Assembly (NCBI GenBank): GCA_001516025.1 | Contig: LOEU01000024.1 | Coordinates: 1-64,000 of the forward strand | Reading direction: 5' to 3' | DNA length: 64,000 nt | DNA from: a bacterium BRH_c32 | Lineage (GTDB): Bacteria; Bacteroidota; Ignavibacteria; Ignavibacteriales; Melioribacteraceae | Shown here: positions 18,691 through 27,971 of the stretch, piece after piece | How the letters are laid out: each line of letters starts with the position of its first letter | Numbering within the stretch: position 1 is the stretch's first letter | Notes under the pieces: model-generated | Told to the model about the DNA's origin: nothing | Database searches by the model: none | The model's input: the letters and a program-made list of their open reading frames with translations, nothing else | Position numbers and translations under genes: made by a program

Positions 18691-18984
18691 TTATTTTTCG
18701 TTTTTATAACGATATTCAATTCCATCTTTTACTAATTCATGAATTGCTTCAATATGTGGTTTTTCTTTTCTTTCGAATTCAAGTGATAATTTCAATTGCT
18801 CGGGGTTTTCTCTCTCTTCATGATCATCATCTAGCTTTGTAGAAACTTCTCCGAGTGCTTTAGAGAACTCAGTTCTTGTATCATCATTAATTTTACGAGC
18901 TTTTCTTGCAGATACAATTATTGCTTCATATAAATTTGATACCCTACCTTTTATCACAGATAAATCTTGTGGTGTTATAGCCAT
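18691..18984 (-). CDS. rpoZ: RNA polymerase omega subunit (Bacteroidota type)
   Basis: 97 residues, rich in charged residues, with the omega core motif VSNLYEAIIVSARKARKIND. Shape and length match the RpoZ/omega proteins of Bacteroidota-Chlorobiota, which follow gmk. Assists assembly of the beta' subunit. Starts 4 bases after gmk ends with a GGAG-type ribosome site inside the end of gmk. Confidence 0.88.
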   Translation of the reverse strand: MAITPQDLSVIKGRVSNLYEAIIVSARKARKINDDTRTEFSKALGEVSTKLDDDHEERENPEQLKLSLEFERKEKPHIEAIHELVKDGIEYRYKNEK

Positions 18985-18988
18985 TTTA

Positions 18989-19555
18989 TTACTCCTTATT
19001 TATTTCTTTTTCTATTATTTCTAAAACATTTTGCTTTGCAGAATTCAAATCATAATTCAGAATAACATAATCAAATTTATCTTTAAATGATAATTCAAGT
19101 TCAGCTCTTTCGATTCTTTTATGAAAATCTTCTTCCGATTCCGTATTTCTGAGCGATAGCCGTTTTTTCAATTCTTCTATACCCGGTGGAGCTATAAATA
19201 TTAATACCGAATTTGGATATTCGCTTTTTATCTTCAAAGCACCTTTAACGTCAACCTCAAGAACTAACGATTTTCCATCATTAATATTTGATTCTACAAA
19301 ACTCCTTAAAGTTCCATAATAATAATCGTAGAACCGCTCCCATTCAATAAATTCATTTTTCTCAATTAGTTCCTTGAAACTATTTTCATCGAGAAAAAAA
19401 TAATCTATACCGTCTTTTTCATTCAGCCGATTAGCACGAGTTGTCGCTGATATAGAAAAAACCAATTCTTTATATTCTGCCATTACTGCTTTTACAATAG
19501 TTGTTTTACCCGAACCACTTGGCGCAGAGAAAACAAATAGTCTGCCTTTTTTCAA
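18989..19555 (-). CDS. gmk: Guanylate kinase
   Basis: 188 residues, standard length. P-loop SAPSGSGKTTI at 10-20, GMP-binding residues in TTRANRLNEKDGIDYFF and FIEWERFYDYYYGT, and the LEVDVKGALKIK Walker B-like strand. Phosphorylates GMP to GDP. Start is a TTG at 19555, three bases after the yicC stop; no ATG is available without deleting the P-loop strand. Confidence 0.96.
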   Translation of the reverse strand: MKKGRLFVFSAPSGSGKTTIVKAVMAEYKELVFSISATTRANRLNEKDGIDYFFLDENSFKELIEKNEFIEWERFYDYYYGTLRSFVESNINDGKSLVLEVDVKGALKIKSEYPNSVLIFIAPPGIEELKKRLSLRNTESEEDFHKRIERAELELSFKDKFDYVILNYDLNSAKQNVLEIIEKEINKE

Positions 19556-19558
19556 GTC

Positions 19559-20434
19559 TTACTCAATATTTTGTATTTGTTCTCTGATTTTCTCTAATTC
19601 TTCTTTTATCATTATCCCAAGATGTGATACATCTGATGATATTGATTTACTGTTTATAGTATTCGCTTCGCGATTCATCTCTTGAACAATAAAATTTAAT
19701 CTTCTTCCTGCATCATCCGGCTTTGATAATGTATCACCAAACATTTTTAAATGGCTTCTTAGTCGTACGCATTCTTCTGTAACGTCATATCTCTCAGTAA
19801 TTAAAGCCAATTCCGCACTCAATCTTTCCGGATATTCGGCCAAATCTGCGAATAAAACCCTTGCTCTTTCTTTAATCCTATTAAAATAATCAGCTGTATT
19901 ATTCTTTACTTGTCCTTCAATTTTTGCTAAATACTCACCAATTAAATTGATCCTATTGGATAAATCCTTTTGAAGTTCTGCCCCTTCATCCTTTCGCATT
20001 TTTTCAAGATCAATAATTGCATCGCCAATTGCTTGAAGCACAAGTTCTATATCATCATTATCTTGAGTTCCGGTATCATCAAAAAATAGTGTCTGAAAAT
20101 TTAGTAAGTCTGCAAGTGTAATTTCATCTTTTAAATCAGCAGTTTTCTTTACTTCTTTTAGCACATCTAATGCATATTTCACTCCTTCAGAATTGTATGG
20201 AGCAAATTTCTGTTCTATTCCTTCTTTCGTAATCGTAATTGTAAGATAGATTTTTCCGCGAGAGATTCTGCTCTTAACTTTTTCTCGAATCTCCAATTCT
20301 TTATAGTATAAGTTTTTCGGAAGTTTTATCGATAAATCTAAAAACCTATTATTAAGACTTTTTATTTCTGTCTCAACTAACGTACCATTATTTTGAACCA
20401 CCGATTTGCCATAACCGGTCATACTTGATATCAT
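19559..20434 (-). CDS. yicC: YicC family endoribonuclease-like protein
   Basis: 291 residues, full length. N-terminal MISSMTGYGKS and the ETEIKSLNNRFLDLSIKLP segment are hallmarks; the C-terminal DUF1732 portion contains ERLSAELALITERYDVTEECVRLRSHL and GRRLNFIVQEMNREANTINSKS. YicC proteins are oligomeric ribonucleases; E. coli YicC takes part in small-RNA turnover. First gene of the operon leading to dnaB. Confidence 0.94.
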   Translation of the reverse strand: MISSMTGYGKSVVQNNGTLVETEIKSLNNRFLDLSIKLPKNLYYKELEIREKVKSRISRGKIYLTITITKEGIEQKFAPYNSEGVKYALDVLKEVKKTADLKDEITLADLLNFQTLFFDDTGTQDNDDIELVLQAIGDAIIDLEKMRKDEGAELQKDLSNRINLIGEYLAKIEGQVKNNTADYFNRIKERARVLFADLAEYPERLSAELALITERYDVTEECVRLRSHLKMFGDTLSKPDDAGRRLNFIVQEMNREANTINSKSISSDVSHLGIMIKEELEKIREQIQNIE

Positions 20435-20506
20435 AAGACCTCAAAAAAGAGTGATTTTAAATTTACCATTTTATTTGGGAAAAGAGAAATCTATTAATTT
20501 AAATAA

Positions 20507-22630
20507 TTAGAATGCTTCACCGATGCCTACATGAAACTGAAGAAGTTCTCCAAGGAATCGTTTCTTATAAAATGCTCTCGAATCCTCCGGATCATAAGCC
20601 TTAAATCCAAAATCGATTCGTATTGGTGCAAAATCAGAATAATATCTGATACCAAAACCGATGGCTACGGCAACTTGATCAAATCTGAATTCAGAATAAT
20701 CATTCCATGTATTACCGTAGTCTATAAATATAGCAGAACCTATTTGTCCTATTAACCGATTCCTAGTTTCTATCGATCCTTCAAATAGAAAGAATCCACC
20801 CGGTATTGTTCTCCTTATCAAAAACGTCTCAATCTGATCTAAGTTGGTTGGAGTTAAATTGAATATTGGAGTTAGGGGAACTAATTCTCTCGATGACCAG
20901 CCTCTCACAGAGTTACTTCCACCGGCATAAAATCTTTGATTTAATGGAATTTCTGATTTATCACCTGAATAGGTAAAAATCTGTCCGACTCTTAATTTTA
21001 CGGCAAATGCATTCTCTTTATTGTTATAGAAAGGTAAATAAATCGAAGTAGTCGATTGCAATTTTATATAACTTGGCACATCTAATTGATTCCCTGCTAT
21101 TTTTGTAATTAAATATGGAATCGAATTTCCGTCTTCAATATTTATTACACTTAAATATCCTCTGGTCGGAAAGAAAAAATCGTTTGATTTATTTGTAATA
21201 AGATTCACACCCATCAGCATATTTGTAGATCTCGACCTAAAATCACCTTCAGAAGCATTGTTGAATATTTGAGACATTAAAGAATCTAAATCCTCCTTAG
21301 GAATAAAATTAGAAAGATATGATTCAAAACTATTCATAATATAACTTAACCTATAATCATATTCCGAACGCTCTACATTCAAATAAGCATTTAATCCTGT
21401 CAGATAAATATATTGCGGAACTTCAAAATCTAAGCTTATCTTACCACCGTATAAAAATGAATTATATTCCGCCTTCCGTTTTTGGAATGTTACGTATGTC
21501 TCGAATTTTGTATTTATCGGTTCACCGAAAATAAATGGCTGTTCAATTCCTACTCTAGTATCTGTATATCCATATATAGAAGAATCTGCGAATGAAGGAT
21601 GCTTAATAAACTCAGTAAAATTTTGCGCCGCTACTGAAGCCCCCACCGAGAATTTTCTCGCATCGCCAAGAAAATTTTTACGACTATAATTTGCGCTTAA
21701 ACCAAGATTAAATTGATTGTCTTCATTATTCATAATAATTTCCGGTGACAATTCATTCATTAATCCTATATCAGCACTTATCAAAATAGGGACTTGATTT
21801 CCCGTTGTATCATTTATATCTGCATTTACTAATGCAGAAGTAAATAAATTTGATCTGTAAAGGCGTACCTGCCCCCTTTGCAATTCATAGCTACTATAAT
21901 ATTGCCATTGTCTTATATTTACTAATTTCTTTAATAGATCATCTTCTACTAAGTCTTTTCCTGGACCTCTTCTAACGGTTCTTATCTCACTTATCTTATA
22001 TCTGTTCCCTGTATAAAAATTTATTTCCAAATCCACTTTGTTTATTAGAGTATCGATATATACTATTGGAGATTCAACTTTTGCCATCATATAACCATGA
22101 TTTTTCAAATAGTTGATTGCATAATTTTTCTTTTCTTCTACATATGTATTTATAAAAAATTGAGAGGTGTCTGTTTTAATATAATTTGAAATCTCTTTTT
22201 TTACTTCATCAGGAACCGAATCTAAACCGGTAAAAGTAAATTTTCTAAAGCTTGCTCTATCTTTCTCTTGGATGTTATAAATTAATACTGCTGATTTATT
22301 TTTTTTATCTAATTCATATTTTGAAAAAACTTGAGTCTTAAAAAACCCTTTCGCTTTATAATAGTCTTTAATAATACTTACATCAGTAGGGATTAATAAA
22401 GAATCAAAATAAAGAGCTGATGCACCGAAACTTGTAAACGAATTAATAAATTGCGAAATCCAATTTGGCGATTCTTTGGAGAGCACGACTTGTTCAAGTT
22501 CACCTGTCGGAATAGTGGAATTTCCTAGGAATAAAACTCCATCTAATTCAAATTTGATATCATCGCCTATTTGCTGAGCAATTAGCGGGATACTTAGAAA
22601 AAAGATTATTAAAAGAATTTTTGTTTTCAA
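20507..22630 (-). CDS. Omp85 family outer membrane protein (BamA/TamA-like)
   Basis: 707 residues. Signal peptide (about 1-18), then POTRA-like repeats (about 25-270, including the SAVLIYNIQEKDRASFRKFTF unit) and a 16-strand barrel domain (about 300-707). The barrel holds the L6-loop signature RFYAGGSNSVRGW with the VRG motif, and the chain ends in Phe as outer-membrane beta-signals do. Members insert barrels or export proteins; fewer POTRA units than a standard BamA suggest a TamA-like or specialised paralogue. TTG start at 22630, 4 bases after the YkuD-like gene, so the two form an operon. Confidence 0.88.
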   Translation of the reverse strand: MKTKILLIIFFLSIPLIAQQIGDDIKFELDGVLFLGNSTIPTGELEQVVLSKESPNWISQFINSFTSFGASALYFDSLLIPTDVSIIKDYYKAKGFFKTQVFSKYELDKKNKSAVLIYNIQEKDRASFRKFTFTGLDSVPDEVKKEISNYIKTDTSQFFINTYVEEKKNYAINYLKNHGYMMAKVESPIVYIDTLINKVDLEINFYTGNRYKISEIRTVRRGPGKDLVEDDLLKKLVNIRQWQYYSSYELQRGQVRLYRSNLFTSALVNADINDTTGNQVPILISADIGLMNELSPEIIMNNEDNQFNLGLSANYSRKNFLGDARKFSVGASVAAQNFTEFIKHPSFADSSIYGYTDTRVGIEQPFIFGEPINTKFETYVTFQKRKAEYNSFLYGGKISLDFEVPQYIYLTGLNAYLNVERSEYDYRLSYIMNSFESYLSNFIPKEDLDSLMSQIFNNASEGDFRSRSTNMLMGVNLITNKSNDFFFPTRGYLSVINIEDGNSIPYLITKIAGNQLDVPSYIKLQSTTSIYLPFYNNKENAFAVKLRVGQIFTYSGDKSEIPLNQRFYAGGSNSVRGWSSRELVPLTPIFNLTPTNLDQIETFLIRRTIPGGFFLFEGSIETRNRLIGQIGSAIFIDYGNTWNDYSEFRFDQVAVAIGFGIRYYSDFAPIRIDFGFKAYDPEDSRAFYKKRFLGELLQFHVGIGEAF

Positions 22631-22634
22631 TATT

Positions 22635-23261
22635 CTAATACTTTATTTTTATTGGTGTTCCTACTTTTAAAACTTCTACAAGCTCTTGTATGTCTGAATT
22701 GTTTAATGCAATTGATCCATCCGTCCAATTAAAGCTAAAAGGGAGATTTTTAAATATAAAATCATACTCACCTAATCCGTGAATACTTATATCTCCCCCT
22801 AAGACAGGGTCATACTCCGGGCATAAACCTTTTTCATTTGCATCAAAAATTTTTTTGAATGCCTTCTCATTTATCAAACCTCTTTTTAATGCTTCACCCG
22901 CATCCTTATCATTTGGATAATTTATTAAAATTAGCTTATAATATTGAGAGTCCTCTTTTATTTTGCAAACTCGATAATCGCCAACAGGAGTTATATAATC
23001 ATCAGCTCTTGTTTTAAGTCCGTTATTATTTTTACCAAATATGGCTCGATATCTTTTTACTAATACACCTTCTGAATATAAATCTAATTTATACGACCTT
23101 CTATCGATAACAACATTAGGTTCTTTAATTTCCTTCATTCCTTTGCTATTCATTAATTCAGATAGCGGTGCCTCTCTGGTACTTAAGAAAATACCATAAA
23201 TGATTAGTCCCGAAAAAAAAAGAATAATACTCGCTATTATGTAAAATACATTTTTAAGCAC
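22635..23261 (-). CDS. YkuD-fold (L,D-transpeptidase-like) protein with Cys replaced by Ser
   Basis: 208 residues. One N-terminal membrane helix (5-26) anchors a YkuD domain (about 47-207): VVIDRRSYKLDLYSEGVLVKRY, TPVGDYRVCKI, SIHGLGEYDF with conserved H161, and the active-site region NWTDGSIALNNSDIQEL followed by VGTPIKI. In the family the residue at 183 is the nucleophilic Cys (GCIAL); here it is Ser, codon TCA at 22713-22715, two changes from a Cys codon. GTG start at 23261. It is either inactive, a serine variant, or a peptidoglycan-binding protein. Cotranscribed with the Omp85 gene. Confidence 0.87.
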   Translation of the reverse strand: MLKNVFYIIASIILFFSGLIIYGIFLSTREAPLSELMNSKGMKEIKEPNVVIDRRSYKLDLYSEGVLVKRYRAIFGKNNNGLKTRADDYITPVGDYRVCKIKEDSQYYKLILINYPNDKDAGEALKRGLINEKAFKKIFDANEKGLCPEYDPVLGGDISIHGLGEYDFIFKNLPFSFNWTDGSIALNNSDIQELVEVLKVGTPIKIKY

Positions 23262-23298
23262 TTTACCTAATGAGAAATAAAAGAATGTCTAAATATAG

Positions 23299-23322
23299 AA
23301 AAGCACCCGATAAGGTGCTTTT
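23299..23322 (-). terminator. Terminator after maeB
   Basis: Stem AAAAGCACC / GGTGCTTTT with loop of 6 bases, 16 bases beyond the maeB stop. T-rich on both flanks, so it can act in either direction. Confidence 0.8.
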
Positions 23323-23337
23323 TTATTTGAAAGGAAT

Positions 23338-25590
23338 TTACTTTAAATTTTCGGCTTCTACAACTGCAATTGCAGACATATTAATGATTTCATTGACGGT
23401 TGCCCCTCTTTGTAAAACATGGATTGGTTTTTTGACTCCCATTAATAATGGTCCAATCAAACTAGCATCTGTCAATCGTTCAAATAATTTGTATGCAATA
23501 TTCCCGGAATTTAGATCGGGGAAAATTAATACATTCGCTCCTCCCTTGAGTGAACTAAAAGGAAATTCCTGTTCTAGTCTTTCAGGAACTACTGCTGTAT
23601 CTGCCTGCATTTCTCCATCTACCATAATATCAGGACGAAGTCGCTTTACTAATTCGGTTGCTTGCTGCACCTTTTTAGATTGCGGATATACAGCACTTCC
23701 AAAATTACTGAATGAAAGCATTGCCAAACGTGGTTTAATATCAAATTCTTTTACAGTATCGTGAGACATTATTGCTATCTCTGCTAATTGCTCTGCTGTT
23801 GGATCTACATTCACACTTGTATCTGCAAAGAAATATGTTTTTCTTTTTATTACAACAATATATAATCCGGAAACTACATTATGTCCATCTTTTATTCCGA
23901 TACATTGCAATGCCGGTCTTATTACCTGCGGATAATGATATGTCAATCCACCAATCAATGTATCAGCATCACCATTTCGGACCATCATACTTCCATAATA
24001 GTTTGGCTGTTTCATTAATATCTTTGAATCTCTTAGTGTTACACCTTTTCTCTGCCTGATTTTGAAAAATTCATTAGCATAATCTTTCACATTTGGAGAG
24101 TTTTGCGGATCTACTATTTCAAAATGTTTTTTATCGTATCCCAATTCCAGGATTTTTTCTTCTATTAATTCTACATTTCCCAACAAAACCGGATTACCAA
24201 TTCCCTCTTCAACAATTGAGTGTGCAGCTCTAATAATTTTTTCTTCTTCACCTTCGGTATAAACAATTTTTTTAGGATTCTTTTGCGCTTTGTGAAGCAT
24301 AACTCTCACAATCTCATTTGAATAACCTAGTCGCTCTTGTAGCGCCTCTTTATATGAATTCCAATCTTCAATATTTACTCTTGCAACACCGGTTTCCATT
24401 GCCGCTTTGGCCACAGCCGGAGCTACTGTCCAAAGAACACGCGGATCAAACGGTTTTGGAATTATATACTCAGGTCCAAACGAAAATTCTTGACCGCCAT
24501 AAGCACTTAATACAGCTTCGGATGCTTTTTCTTTTGCTAATCCGGCAAGTGCCATAACGGCTGCCATCTTCATCTCTTGATTAATTGCTTTCGCCCTTAC
24601 GTCCAAAGCTCCTCTAAATATAAATGGAAACCCAAGAACGTTATTTACCTGATTTGGATAATCGCTTCTTCCCGTTGCCATAATTATATCTTTTCTGGCA
24701 TCAATTGCATCTTCGTAAGTAATTTCAGGATCCGGATTTGCCATTGCAAATACTATCGGATTATCTCCCATACTTCTTACCATATCTTTGCTTAAAAGAT
24801 TCGCCTTTGATAATCCAACAAATACATCTGCGCCCGTGAGTGCTTCTTCGAGTGTTGCATATTTATTTTCAATTGCAAAAGCTTCTTTATATTTATTTAG
24901 ATCTTTTCTATCTTTATGTATCAATCCTTTTGTATCAAACATGGCAATGTTTTCCTGCTTCACTCCTGCTGTCATATACATATTACAACATGCAATGCCC
25001 GCAGCTCCGGCTCCTACTACTACTAAGCGAATTTCATCCATCTTTTTATTTGATATCTCTACCGCATTTATTAATGCAGCGCATGAGATTATCGCCGTAC
25101 CATGCTGGTCATCATGAAATACAGGTATGTTCATTGTCTTGATTAGTTCTTCTTCAATCTCAAAACATTCCGGAGCTTTTATATCTTCTAAATTGATCCC
25201 CCCGAATGTCGGTTCTAATATTTGTACCGTTCTTATTATCTCTTTAGCATCCTTAGATTTCAATTCAATATCAAATACATCTATATCAGCAAATCTTTTA
25301 AACAAAACTCCTTTACCTTCCATTACTGGTTTTCCGCCATGAGGACCGATATCACCAAGGCCAAGAACTGCCGTACCGTTTGAAACTACCGCAACTAAAT
25401 TACCTTTTGCGGTATATTTGTAAACGTCATCATCATTTTTCTCAATCTCTCTGCATGGTTCTGCTACTCCGGGAGTGTATGCTAATGAAAGCTCGCGGGC
25501 TGTGAAGCAGGGCTTTGTTGGCACTACCTCAATTTTTCCTTTTCTTCCTTCACTGTGATATTTTAATGCTTCTTCCTTTGTAACGCTCAT
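23338..25590 (-). CDS. maeB: NADP-dependent malic enzyme with phosphotransacetylase-like domain
   Basis: 750 residues. Malic domain (about 15-160; SLAYTPGVAEPCREI, GLGDIGPHGGKPVMEGKGVLFK, catalytic region GGINLEDIKAPECFEIE, FHDDQHGT), NAD(P) domain (about 165-395; VVVGAGAAGIACC), and a C-terminal phosphate acetyl/butyryltransferase-like domain (about 425-750), the MaeB layout. Decarboxylates malate to pyruvate; the C-terminal domain is regulatory (acetyl-CoA) in characterised homologues rather than catalytic. Stands alone with its own terminator. Confidence 0.95.
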   Translation of the reverse strand: MSVTKEEALKYHSEGRKGKIEVVPTKPCFTARELSLAYTPGVAEPCREIEKNDDDVYKYTAKGNLVAVVSNGTAVLGLGDIGPHGGKPVMEGKGVLFKRFADIDVFDIELKSKDAKEIIRTVQILEPTFGGINLEDIKAPECFEIEEELIKTMNIPVFHDDQHGTAIISCAALINAVEISNKKMDEIRLVVVGAGAAGIACCNMYMTAGVKQENIAMFDTKGLIHKDRKDLNKYKEAFAIENKYATLEEALTGADVFVGLSKANLLSKDMVRSMGDNPIVFAMANPDPEITYEDAIDARKDIIMATGRSDYPNQVNNVLGFPFIFRGALDVRAKAINQEMKMAAVMALAGLAKEKASEAVLSAYGGQEFSFGPEYIIPKPFDPRVLWTVAPAVAKAAMETGVARVNIEDWNSYKEALQERLGYSNEIVRVMLHKAQKNPKKIVYTEGEEEKIIRAAHSIVEEGIGNPVLLGNVELIEEKILELGYDKKHFEIVDPQNSPNVKDYANEFFKIRQRKGVTLRDSKILMKQPNYYGSMMVRNGDADTLIGGLTYHYPQVIRPALQCIGIKDGHNVVSGLYIVVIKRKTYFFADTSVNVDPTAEQLAEIAIMSHDTVKEFDIKPRLAMLSFSNFGSAVYPQSKKVQQATELVKRLRPDIMVDGEMQADTAVVPERLEQEFPFSSLKGGANVLIFPDLNSGNIAYKLFERLTDASLIGPLLMGVKKPIHVLQRGATVNEIINMSAIAVVEAENLK

Positions 25591-25626
25591 TTAGTTTGCC
25601 TTTCTTCAATGAATTAATTAGTTATT

Positions 25627-25642
25627 AGGATATATTTATCCT
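25627..25642. promoter_or_regulatory. Inverted repeat upstream of maeB
   Basis: Perfect repeat AGGATA-TATT-TATCCT lying 37 bases before the maeB ATG, in the only space available for its promoter. A TTGTTC on its 5' side (minus strand) could be a poor -35. Candidate operator; the binding protein is unknown. Confidence 0.35.
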
Positions 25643-25669
25643 GAACAAAATAATAATTATTTATAAAAC

Positions 25670-25698
25670 AACAAAGCCGCTTAATAAGCGGCCTTGTT
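25670..25698 (-). terminator. Terminator after frr
   Basis: Thirteen-pair stem (left arm 25670-25682, right arm 25686-25698, core GCCGCTT/AAGCGGC, loop of 3) begins 1 base after the frr stop and is followed on the minus strand by a T-rich run. Confidence 0.88.
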
Positions 25699-25699
25699 T

Positions 25700-26254
25700 C
25701 TAAACTTCCATTATCTCTTTCTCTTTATGTTTTATCATTTCATCAATTTTTGCTATATGAGCATCTGTTGCCTTTTGAATCTCAATTTCTAAATCTGCTT
25801 TATTATCTTCGCTAATTTCTTTATTCTTTTCCAATTTCCTCAAACTCTCATTAGCATCTCTTCTAACATTCCTTAATGCAATCTTAGATTCCTCGCCAAA
25901 CTTCTTAACTAATTTTACGTATTCCTTTCTTCTCTCTTCATTTAAAGGAGGAATCGGAACCCTTATGTTAGTTCCATCGCTTAATGGATTAAGTCCCAAA
26001 TCGCTTGCTAATATTGCTTTATCTATTACTTGCACCATACCCTTATCCCATGGCATTATGCTTAACGTATGTGCATCCAATACAGATACGTTTGCCACCT
26101 GAGTTAATGGAGACATTGAACCGTAATAATCTACTTTAATTCCATCCAACAAGGCAGTTGTTGCCTTACCGGTTCTTATCTTTGTTATTTCCTGCCTAAA
26201 TGCATCAAGGGTAACGTCCATCTTATGATTAGTTTCTTTAATAATTGCATTCAT
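25700..26254 (-). CDS. frr: Ribosome recycling factor
   Basis: 184 residues, the family length. Helical-bundle and beta-domain segments are all visible: EITKIRTGKATTALLDGIKVDYYGSMSPLTQVANVSV, DGTNIRVPIPPLNEERRKEYVK and RNVRRDANESLRKLEKNKEISED. Splits post-termination ribosomes together with EF-G. Twenty-five bases after pyrH and cotranscribed with it. Confidence 0.97.
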   Translation of the reverse strand: MNAIIKETNHKMDVTLDAFRQEITKIRTGKATTALLDGIKVDYYGSMSPLTQVANVSVLDAHTLSIMPWDKGMVQVIDKAILASDLGLNPLSDGTNIRVPIPPLNEERRKEYVKLVKKFGEESKIALRNVRRDANESLRKLEKNKEISEDNKADLEIEIQKATDAHIAKIDEMIKHKEKEIMEV

Positions 26255-26279
26255 AAGTTCCTCAATTTTATTTACAAAT

Positions 26280-27014
26280 TTAATTCTTTATTGCGAAATC
26301 GCCAACAGAAGTACCAATATTTTCGCCTGTTATTACTTTCATTAAATTTCCCGGCTTATCCATATTGAATACTATTATCGGAAGATTATTTTCTTTACAT
26401 AAACTAATTGCCGTCAAATCCATTACCCTTAAATTTTTCTGAAGTACATCATAATAAGAAATTTCCTCAAAGAAATTAGCATTCGGATTCTTTTCAGGAT
26501 CAGAATCATAAACACCATCTACTCGTGTACCTTTGAAAATTGCATCTGCCTCAATTTCAACAGCTCTCAGAGATGCTGCTGTATCAGTACTAAAATATGG
26601 ATGTCCTGTACCCGCTCCGAATATTACAATCCGATCTTTCTCAAGATGTCTTATAGCTCTTCTTCTTATATAGGGCTCAGCCATTTCTTCCATCTTGATT
26701 GCAGTCATTAACCGAGTATATACACCTTTATTCTCAAGAACATTTTGAAGTGCTAAGGAATTTATTACCGTAGCCAGCATTCCCATCTGATCTCCGGTAA
26801 CCCTGTCTATTCCCTGTGCATTTGCATTCAATCCACGGTAAATATTTCCACCGCCGATTACTACACCAATCTGGACACCTAAAGTATGAGTTACTTTTAA
26901 TTCCTCTGCAAAAAAATCTAATCTTTTTGGGTCAATTCCATATCCATTATCTCCCATTAAAGATTCACCGCTTAATTTTAGCAGCACACGATTGTACTTA
27001 AGTTTTTTTTCCAT
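26280..27014 (-). CDS. pyrH: UMP kinase
   Basis: 244 residues. Amino-acid-kinase fold: [60 protein letters not shown] and [13 protein letters not shown]. Makes UDP from UMP. Lies downstream of tsf as usual, but a strong intrinsic terminator separates them, so pyrH-frr depend on readthrough or on a promoter inside or after tsf. Confidence 0.97.
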   Translation of the reverse strand: MEKKLKYNRVLLKLSGESLMGDNGYGIDPKRLDFFAEELKVTHTLGVQIGVVIGGGNIYRGLNANAQGIDRVTGDQMGMLATVINSLALQNVLENKGVYTRLMTAIKMEEMAEPYIRRRAIRHLEKDRIVIFGAGTGHPYFSTDTAASLRAVEIEADAIFKGTRVDGVYDSDPEKNPNANFFEEISYYDVLQKNLRVMDLTAISLCKENNLPIIVFNMDKPGNLMKVITGENIGTSVGDFAIKN

Positions 27015-27032
27015 AGACCCTTAAATATATAA

Positions 27033-27065
27033 AAAAAAGGTCTTATAAATTATAAGACCTTTTTT
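27033..27065 (-). terminator. Terminator between tsf and pyrH
   Basis: Minus-strand stem GGTCTTATA/TATAAGACC (27051-27059 with 27039-27047), loop of 3, flanked by A and T runs that lengthen it, with 8 Ts after. It begins 6 bases beyond the tsf stop. A classic strong terminator inside an otherwise conserved gene order. Confidence 0.88.
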
Positions 27066-27071
27066 GAAATG

Positions 27072-27941
27072 TTATTTTTTTTCGTCGCCAAGATGAAAAC
27101 GCTTGAAAAGAACGAGTTTTGCTTCTGCTGAATTTTTCTTGTTGAAATCTTCAATTAAGTTTTGAATCTTCTTTGAATTGTCTTTTACGAATACTTGATC
27201 TACAAGACAGTTCTCTTCAAAGAATTTGTTTAACTTACCTTCTGAAATTTTATCCAACATGTGCTCAGGTTTTCCTTCTTTTCTAAGAAGTTCTTTAGCA
27301 ATCTCAATCTCTTTATCTAATACTGTTCTTGGAAATTCTTCTCTAAACATAAACATCGGTTTCATTGCTGCCACTTGCATTGCGATATCTTTTGTTACAT
27401 CTGAAAATTCATCTTTCTTTTCTGAAGGTACATTATCAGCTTTAACCAATACTCCCAATTTTGAACCATGATGAAGATAATCAACAATTAAACCTGAATC
27501 GGTTTTTTCATAAGTAAAACGAGATACTTCAATTTTTTCACCTATCTTACCTATTATTGCGGTTAATTCTGAATTTAAATTCTTTCCGTTATATGCTGTA
27601 TTCATTAATTCTTCAACAGAATTTGGTTTATTGGCAATAATCGATTCTAAAGCTAAATTAGCGAATGATAAGAAATCTTCGCTCTTTGCAACGAAATCTG
27701 TTTCGCAATTTACTTCAACCATTACAGCTTCTTTACCATCATTAAATATCTTTGTTAATACGATACCTTCATTTGCGGATCTTTCAGCTCTCTTAGCAGC
27801 TACAGCAGCACCTTTCTTTCTAAGCGTATCAATTGCTTTTTCAAAATCACCATTGGATTCTTCTAAAGCTTTTTTACAATCCATCATTCCGGCACCGGTT
27901 TTATCTCTTAATTCTTTTACTTGACTTGAAGTAATAGCCAT
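27072..27941 (-). CDS. tsf: Elongation factor Ts
   Basis: 289 residues. UBA-like N-terminus with the signature LRDKTGAGMMDCKKALEES, then VMVEVNCETDFVAKSEDF, and dimerisation and C-terminal modules (VDYLHHGSKLGVLV, DIAMQVAAMKPMF). Nucleotide exchange factor of EF-Tu. Thirty bases after rpsB. Confidence 0.97.
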   Translation of the reverse strand: MAITSSQVKELRDKTGAGMMDCKKALEESNGDFEKAIDTLRKKGAAVAAKRAERSANEGIVLTKIFNDGKEAVMVEVNCETDFVAKSEDFLSFANLALESIIANKPNSVEELMNTAYNGKNLNSELTAIIGKIGEKIEVSRFTYEKTDSGLIVDYLHHGSKLGVLVKADNVPSEKKDEFSDVTKDIAMQVAAMKPMFMFREEFPRTVLDKEIEIAKELLRKEGKPEHMLDKISEGKLNKFFEENCLVDQVFVKDNSKKIQNLIEDFNKKNSAEAKLVLFKRFHLGDEKK

Positions 27942-27971
27942 CTATTTATTCCTTTTACCTTATTTATAAAC

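Noticed and set aside
23772-25342. Several plus-strand open frames opposite maeB
   Set aside because: They lie wholly within the well-conserved malic enzyme gene, lack ribosome sites and resemble no protein family.
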